Assembly (NCBI RefSeq): GCF_031834615.1
Contig: NZ_CP115543.1
Location: 3,049,001 to 3,113,000, forward strand
Reading direction: 5' to 3'
Source: Stenotrophomonas aracearum
GTDB taxonomy: Bacteria > Pseudomonadota > Gammaproteobacteria > Xanthomonadales > Xanthomonadaceae
DNA: 64,000 nucleotides
Part shown: positions 60,266 through 64,000 of the stretch, in pieces
Position numbering within the stretch: position 1 is the stretch's first letter
How the letters are laid out: each line of letters begins with the position of its first letter
Notes under the pieces: model-generated
What the model was told of the DNA's origin: nothing
Seen by the model: the letters and a program-made list of their open reading frames with translations, nothing else
Databases searched by the model: none
Program-made: the position numbers and the translations under genes

Positions 60266-61096
60266 ATGCACGTTGCAGCGCACATGTCCCGGAACAAGGA
60301 ATTTCCCGATGCGCTGGTCGCGCAGGCGCTGGAAGACGCGTTGGCGGTGGACGCACGGGTTCCAGTATTGGCGATAAGCGGCCTGCAGGGCAGCGGCAAA
60401 TCGACGCTGGCCGCGCAGGTAGTGGCCCTGGCCGGGCAGCGCGGCCTGCGCGCGGCGACGTTGTCCATCGACGATTTCTACCTGACCCGCGCGCAGCGCC
60501 AGCGACTGGCGCGCCAGGTGCACCCATTGCTGCTGACCCGCGGCCCGCCCGGCACCCACGACCTGGACCTGGCCCATGCCACGCTGGATGCCATTGCGGC
60601 GCGGCAGCCGGTCGCGTTGCCGCGCTTCGACAAGCTGGCCGACGAGCGCATGCCCGCGTCGGATTGGCCGCAGGTGGACGCCGGTCTGGACCTGCTGGTG
60701 TTCGAAGGCTGGTTCCTGGGGACGCCGGCACAGGCCGACACCGAACTGGACCCGCCGCTCAATGCGCTGGAACGCGAGGCCGACGCCGATGGCCGCTGGC
60801 GCCGCTGGTGCAACCAGGCGCTGGCCGAGCACTACCCTGCCCTGTGGCAACGCTGCCACCGGCTGTGGTTCCTGCAACCGCCGGATTTCGCCGTGGTGCC
60901 GCGCTGGCGCTGGCAGCAGGAGCAGAACCTGCAGGCCGCGCACCCCGGGCGCAGCAGCATGAGCCGTGCCCAGCTGGACCGCTTCGTGCAGTACTACGAA
61001 CGGGTCAGCCGCCAGGCCCTGCGCACCCTGCCGGAGCGGGCCGACCGGGTGGTGGTGCTGGACGAACATCGTGGCATCGTGTCCGCGCCGGGCTGA
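60266..61096 (+). CDS. P-loop kinase, D-glycerate 3-kinase-like
   Basis: A 276-residue cytoplasmic kinase. Walker [10 protein letters not shown] (39-47) is followed by '[20 protein letters not shown]', '[11 protein letters not shown]', '[12 protein letters not shown]' and '[14 protein letters not shown]', the order seen in plant/fungal-type glycerate 3-kinase and related phosphoribulokinase/uridine kinase-fold enzymes. Glycerate as substrate is likely but not proven. ATG 60266 was chosen; ATG 60284 is also possible, and neither has a good ribosome-binding site. Divergent from pdxH. Confidence 0.82.
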   Translation: MHVAAHMSRNKEFPDALVAQALEDALAVDARVPVLAISGLQGSGKSTLAAQVVALAGQRGLRAATLSIDDFYLTRAQRQRLARQVHPLLLTRGPPGTHDLDLAHATLDAIAARQPVALPRFDKLADERMPASDWPQVDAGLDLLVFEGWFLGTPAQADTELDPPLNALEREADADGRWRRWCNQALAEHYPALWQRCHRLWFLQPPDFAVVPRWRWQQEQNLQAAHPGRSSMSRAQLDRFVQYYERVSRQALRTLPERADRVVVLDEHRGIVSAPG

Positions 61097-61114
61097 GCGC
61101 GGCACGAGGCGTAC

Positions 61115-61318
61115 TCAGCTCACCAGGAAGGTCACGCGCAGGTTGACCCGCCATTCGGTGATGTTGCCCGAACCGTCGGTGACCACCTTGGTTTCGCTGA
61201 TCCAGGCCCCCTGGATGCCCTTGACCGTTTCCGAGACTTTTTTCAGGCCGGTGCGGACCGCGTCTTCGACGCTGGTCTTGGAGGCGGCGTTGATCTCGAT
61301 GACTTTGGCGACTGACAT
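61115..61318 (-). CDS. Dodecin family flavin-binding protein
   Basis: A 67-residue protein of the dodecin fold, which forms hollow dodecamers binding riboflavin/FMN. The family pattern is complete: 'VAKVIEINAASKTSVEDAVR', 'KKVSETVKGIQGAWISETKV' with the Trp that stacks on the flavin, and a final 'WRVNLRVTFLV' strand. Dodecins buffer free flavins and protect against photochemical damage. GGAG lies upstream of ATG 61318. Convergent with the kinase gene, only 18 bp apart. Confidence 0.93.
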   Translation of the reverse strand: MSVAKVIEINAASKTSVEDAVRTGLKKVSETVKGIQGAWISETKVVTDGSGNITEWRVNLRVTFLVS

Positions 61319-61413
61319 GGAGCTGCTCCGGTTGCGCGCGGGGGATTCCGCGCGGCCCACCATGGGGGTAAACGCGTAAAGGCCGCGACACGGAGGTGTT
61401 AGCATCACGGGTA

Positions 61414-61956
61414 ATGAATCCCGCTCCGAACCTGATCCTGATTGGCCCGATGGGCGCCGGCAAGACCTGCATCGGGCGCCGCCTGGCCGAGCGCTTCACC
61501 CTCGACTTCGTGGACGCCGACCAGGCCATCGTGGACGCGGCCGGGGCCAGCATTCCCACCATTTTCGAACATTCCGGCGAAGCCGGCTTCCGCCAGCACG
61601 AACGCCAGGTGCTGCAGCATCTGCTGGCCGGCCAGGGCCAGCTGGTCTCCACCGGCGGCGGCGCGGTGCTGGACCCGGACAACCGCGCGGCGATCGCCCG
61701 GCGCGGCTTCGTGGTCTACCTGCGGGTCAGCGTCGCGGCGCAGCTGGAACGGCTGGCCCGCGACCGGACCCGGCCGCTGCTGCAGCGGCCCGACCGCGCC
61801 CAGGTGCTGGAGCAGATGGCCAGCGTGCGCGACCCGCTGTACCAGGGCCTGGCCGACCTCACCCTCGACACCGATCTGTACACGCCGGGCGAGGCCACCG
61901 CGCAGCTGGTGCTGCGCCTGGCCACGCATTGGCAGCGACTGGAACCGACCGCATGA
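61414..61956 (+). CDS. aroK: Shikimate kinase
   Basis: A 180-residue enzyme phosphorylating shikimate in aromatic amino acid synthesis. Walker A GPMGAGKT (11-18), the shikimate-binding Asp in 'DFVDADQAI', Arg in 'GEAGFRQHE', the '[13 protein letters not shown]' block and the lid 'RDRTRPLLQ' are intact. ATG 61414 is preferred; a GTG 18 bases earlier lies directly on the GGAGG. The stop overlaps the aroB start (ATGA), and the aroK-aroB pair is conserved. Confidence 0.95.
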   Translation: MNPAPNLILIGPMGAGKTCIGRRLAERFTLDFVDADQAIVDAAGASIPTIFEHSGEAGFRQHERQVLQHLLAGQGQLVSTGGGAVLDPDNRAAIARRGFVVYLRVSVAAQLERLARDRTRPLLQRPDRAQVLEQMASVRDPLYQGLADLTLDTDLYTPGEATAQLVLRLATHWQRLEPTA

Positions 61957-63062
61957 CCGCTTCGCCCCGTACCGTCGCCGTGGGCGGCGACACCCCCTAC
62001 ACCATCCATATCGGCCCGGGCCTGCTCGGCCAGGGCACGCTGCTGGCCCGGCATGTGCGCGGCCGCCACGTGCTGCTGCTCAGCGACTCCTCGGTGGCCC
62101 CGCTGTACCTGGACGGGGTGAAGCGGGCGCTGCAGGCAGAACGCTCCGACCTGATCATCGGCGAGCTGGTGCTGCCGGCCGGCGAGGCGTCCAAGACCCT
62201 GGCCAACTTCGGTGCGGCGATCACCGCGCTGGCCGCGCTGGGTGCCACCCGCGACGCCTGCGTGATGGCGCTCGGCGGCGGCGTGGCCGGCGACCTGGCC
62301 GGCTTCGCGGCCGCGTGCTGGATGCGCGGCGTGGACTGCGTCCAGCTGCCAACCTCGCTGCTGGCCATGGTGGATTCCTCGGTCGGCGGCAAGACCGCGG
62401 TGGACATCCCCGAAGGCAAGAACCTGGTGGGCGCGTTCCATCCGCCGCGCGCGGTGATCGCCGATACCGCGGCGCTGCGCACGCTGCCGCCGCGCGAGCT
62501 GCGCGCAGGGCTGGCCGAGGTGATCAAGTACGGTGCAATCCGCGACCCGCTGTTCTTCCAGTGGCTGCAGACCGAGCACGCTGCACTGCTGGCCGGCGAC
62601 GATGCCGCGCTGGCGCAGGCGATCGCGCGCAGCTGCGAACACAAGGCCGAGATCGTCGCGCGCGATCCGCTGGAACGGGGCGAGCGCGCCCTGCTGAACC
62701 TGGGCCACACCTTCGGCCATGCGATCGAGACCGAACAGGGCTATGGCGCGCCGGGCAATGACAACCTCAACCATGGCGAAGCCGTGGCGGTAGGCATGGT
62801 GCTGGCCGCGCGGCTGTCGGTCGAGCTCGGCATGAGCCATCCCGACGACACCGCGCGCCTGCGCGACCTGCTGCTGCGCTATGAGCTGCCGGTCGAGATT
62901 CCCGCCGGGCTGGATCCCGAAGCGCTGCTGGCGCGGATGCGGCTGGACAAGAAGAACGTGGCCGGCCGCCTGCGCCTGGTGCTGTGGCAGGGCATCGGCC
63001 GCGCGCAGGTGGTGGCCGACATCGACGAAGCCGACGTGCTGCGGGTGCTCCGGACCGGCTGA
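61953..63062 (+). CDS. aroB: 3-dehydroquinate synthase
   Basis: A 369-residue NAD- and zinc-dependent enzyme that makes 3-dehydroquinate from DAHP. The NAD-binding loop '[20 protein letters not shown]', '[12 protein letters not shown]', '[11 protein letters not shown]' and the metal-ligand regions '[11 protein letters not shown]' and '[12 protein letters not shown]' are all present. Standard length. The ATG overlaps the aroK stop, so both are translated from one message. Confidence 0.96.
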   Translation: MTASPRTVAVGGDTPYTIHIGPGLLGQGTLLARHVRGRHVLLLSDSSVAPLYLDGVKRALQAERSDLIIGELVLPAGEASKTLANFGAAITALAALGATRDACVMALGGGVAGDLAGFAAACWMRGVDCVQLPTSLLAMVDSSVGGKTAVDIPEGKNLVGAFHPPRAVIADTAALRTLPPRELRAGLAEVIKYGAIRDPLFFQWLQTEHAALLAGDDAALAQAIARSCEHKAEIVARDPLERGERALLNLGHTFGHAIETEQGYGAPGNDNLNHGEAVAVGMVLAARLSVELGMSHPDDTARLRDLLLRYELPVEIPAGLDPEALLARMRLDKKNVAGRLRLVLWQGIGRAQVVADIDEADVLRVLRTG

Positions 63063-63111
63063 GCCGGCGCAGTGACGGCCGCGTTCCCGGTTCGCGGCTA
63101 CAATCGTGCCC

Positions 63112-63366
63112 ATGCACGTATTCCTGCAGCACGCCCCGATCGGCACCGAGCGGGCCCACTATCTCGAGCTCACGCTGGTGCCGGACCTCTTCGGCAGCTG
63201 GGAGTTGCTGCTCCAGTCGGGCCCGGTCGGGGGGCGCGCGCGACTGCGCCGCCAGCAGTACGACACCCGGGCCGAGGCCCAGGCCGCCTTCGACAAGGCA
63301 CGCGACGCCGAGCTGCGGCGCGGCTACCAGATCATTGAACGTTTACCCCAAGGACGCACCCCGTGA
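63112..63366 (+). CDS. WGR-like small protein
   Basis: An 84-residue protein with a degenerate WGR-domain pattern: '[20 protein letters not shown]' followed by '[24 protein letters not shown]', where the usual Trp-Gly-Arg is altered. WGR domains bind nucleic acid ends in PARP proteins; the role here is unknown. A TACAAT -10 box at 63099-63104 lies so close to ATG 63112 that the transcript may be leaderless. Its last bases overlap the GTG of hemE (GTGA), a neighbourhood conserved in xanthomonads. Confidence 0.75.
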   Translation: MHVFLQHAPIGTERAHYLELTLVPDLFGSWELLLQSGPVGGRARLRRQQYDTRAEAQAAFDKARDAELRRGYQIIERLPQGRTP

Positions 63367-64000
63367 CCGACCCTTCCCGCCACGATCGCCTGCTGCGCGC
63401 CCTGCGCCGCGAACCGGTGGACTGCACCCCCGTCTGGCTGATGCGCCAGGCCGGCCGCTACCTGCCGGAATACCGCGCGACCCGGGCCAAGGCCGGCAGC
63501 TTCCTGGCGATGGCCAAGACTCCGGACATCGCCTGCGAAGTGACCCTGCAGCCGCTGCGTCGTTTCGATCTTGATGCGGCGATCCTGTTTTCGGACATCC
63601 TGACCATTCCCGATGCGATGGGCCTGGAGCTGTACTTCGTGGAAGGCGAAGGCCCGAAGTTCCGGCACCCGGTGCGCGACACCGCTGCGATTGCCCGGCT
63701 TGCGGTGCCGGACATGGAAACCGAGCTGCGCTACGTGATGGACGCGGTGCGCGTGATCCGCCGCGAACTGGATGGCAAGGTGCCGCTGATTGGCTTCTCC
63801 GGCAGCCCGTGGACGCTGGCCTGCTACATGGTGGAAGGCGGCGGCAGCAAGGACTTCGCGCGGATCAAGGCGATGGCGCTGAACGAGCCGGCCGCGCTGC
63901 ACCAGCTGCTCTCGGTGGTGACCGACGCGGTGGTGGCCTACCTGGCGGCGCAGCGCGCCGCCGGTGCACAGGTGCTGCAGGTGTTCGACACCTGGGGCGG
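63363..64000 (+). CDS. hemE: Uroporphyrinogen decarboxylase (C-terminus cut by window edge)
   Basis: The first 212 residues of the haem-pathway enzyme that converts uroporphyrinogen III to coproporphyrinogen III. '[20 protein letters not shown]' carries the conserved active-site Arg residues, '[15 protein letters not shown]' the catalytic Asp, and '[19 protein letters not shown]' the second family signature. The start is GTG 63363, with AAGGA upstream, overlapping the preceding stop. No stop codon is reached before the window ends. Confidence 0.95.
   Translation, partial: MTDPSRHDRLLRALRREPVDCTPVWLMRQAGRYLPEYRATRAKAGSFLAMAKTPDIACEVTLQPLRRFDLDAAILFSDILTIPDAMGLELYFVEGEGPKFRHPVRDTAAIARLAVPDMETELRYVMDAVRVIRRELDGKVPLIGFSGSPWTLACYMVEGGGSKDFARIKAMALNEPAALHQLLSVVTDAVVAYLAAQRAAGAQVLQVFDTWG

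Overview
The window is a 64 kb stretch of high-GC chromosome from a gammaproteobacterium of the Xanthomonadaceae/Lysobacteraceae, most probably a Stenotrophomonas. The reasons are the strong C/G-ending codon bias, the gene content (rpoE-rseA, an AcnD/PrpF-type methylcitrate operon, an ACE-like M2 peptidase, aroK-aroB-x-hemE), and short palindromes that start with GTAG, which resemble the SMAG/REP family described in Stenotrophomonas maltophilia. I see no rRNA, tRNA, CRISPR array, prophage or insertion sequence. Species-level identity is inference.

Layout. 0-9 kb: rpoE and the anti-sigma gene rseA (cut by the left edge), a FadJ-like fatty-acid oxidation protein, two pirins around aquaporin Z, and cstA with a YbdD-like partner. 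9-18 kb: an assembly-suspect poly-G tract, a DUF819 membrane protein, a ColRS-like two-component system divergent from an ArnT-like glycosyltransferase and a PAP2 phosphatase (a likely envelope/lipid A remodelling unit), and an M2 peptidase lipoprotein. 18-23.7 kb: a Bcr/CflA efflux pump, a stand-alone gcvP behind a tandem glycine riboswitch, and two small related orphan genes. 23.8-33 kb: an amino-acid permease with a PAS-AraC regulator, a large-subunit catalase followed by a Lys-rich histone-like protein, then a small accessory stretch with a SymE-type toxin, three hypothetical envelope genes and a hipBA toxin-antitoxin module with repeated operator-like sequence.

33-43.7 kb: purA, hflKC, an acrylyl-CoA reductase-type oxidoreductase, a PilH-like orphan response regulator, cbpA, a peroxiredoxin next to a ferritin-like protein, a tandem-domain secreted protein, and pbpC coupled to a giant alpha-2-macroglobulin lipoprotein (to 48.7 kb). 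48.7-56.5 kb: the propionate (2-methylcitrate) operon prpB-prpC-acnD-prpF, with the divergent sigma-54 activator gene prpR. The shared intergenic region carries a good -24/-12 promoter and clustered GTTTCA/TGAAAC half-sites. 56.5-59.6 kb: a long 5' region and an 850-residue orphan protein of unknown function, the strongest candidate for new biology here. 59.6-64 kb: pdxH, a glycerate-kinase-like P-loop kinase, dodecin, aroK-aroB, a WGR-like protein and hemE (cut by the right edge).

The window is mostly housekeeping metabolism, stress defence and envelope maintenance. The accessory or poorly explained parts are 22.7-23.7 kb, 28.7-33 kb and 56.5-59.6 kb. All family assignments come from reading motifs; no database search was run.
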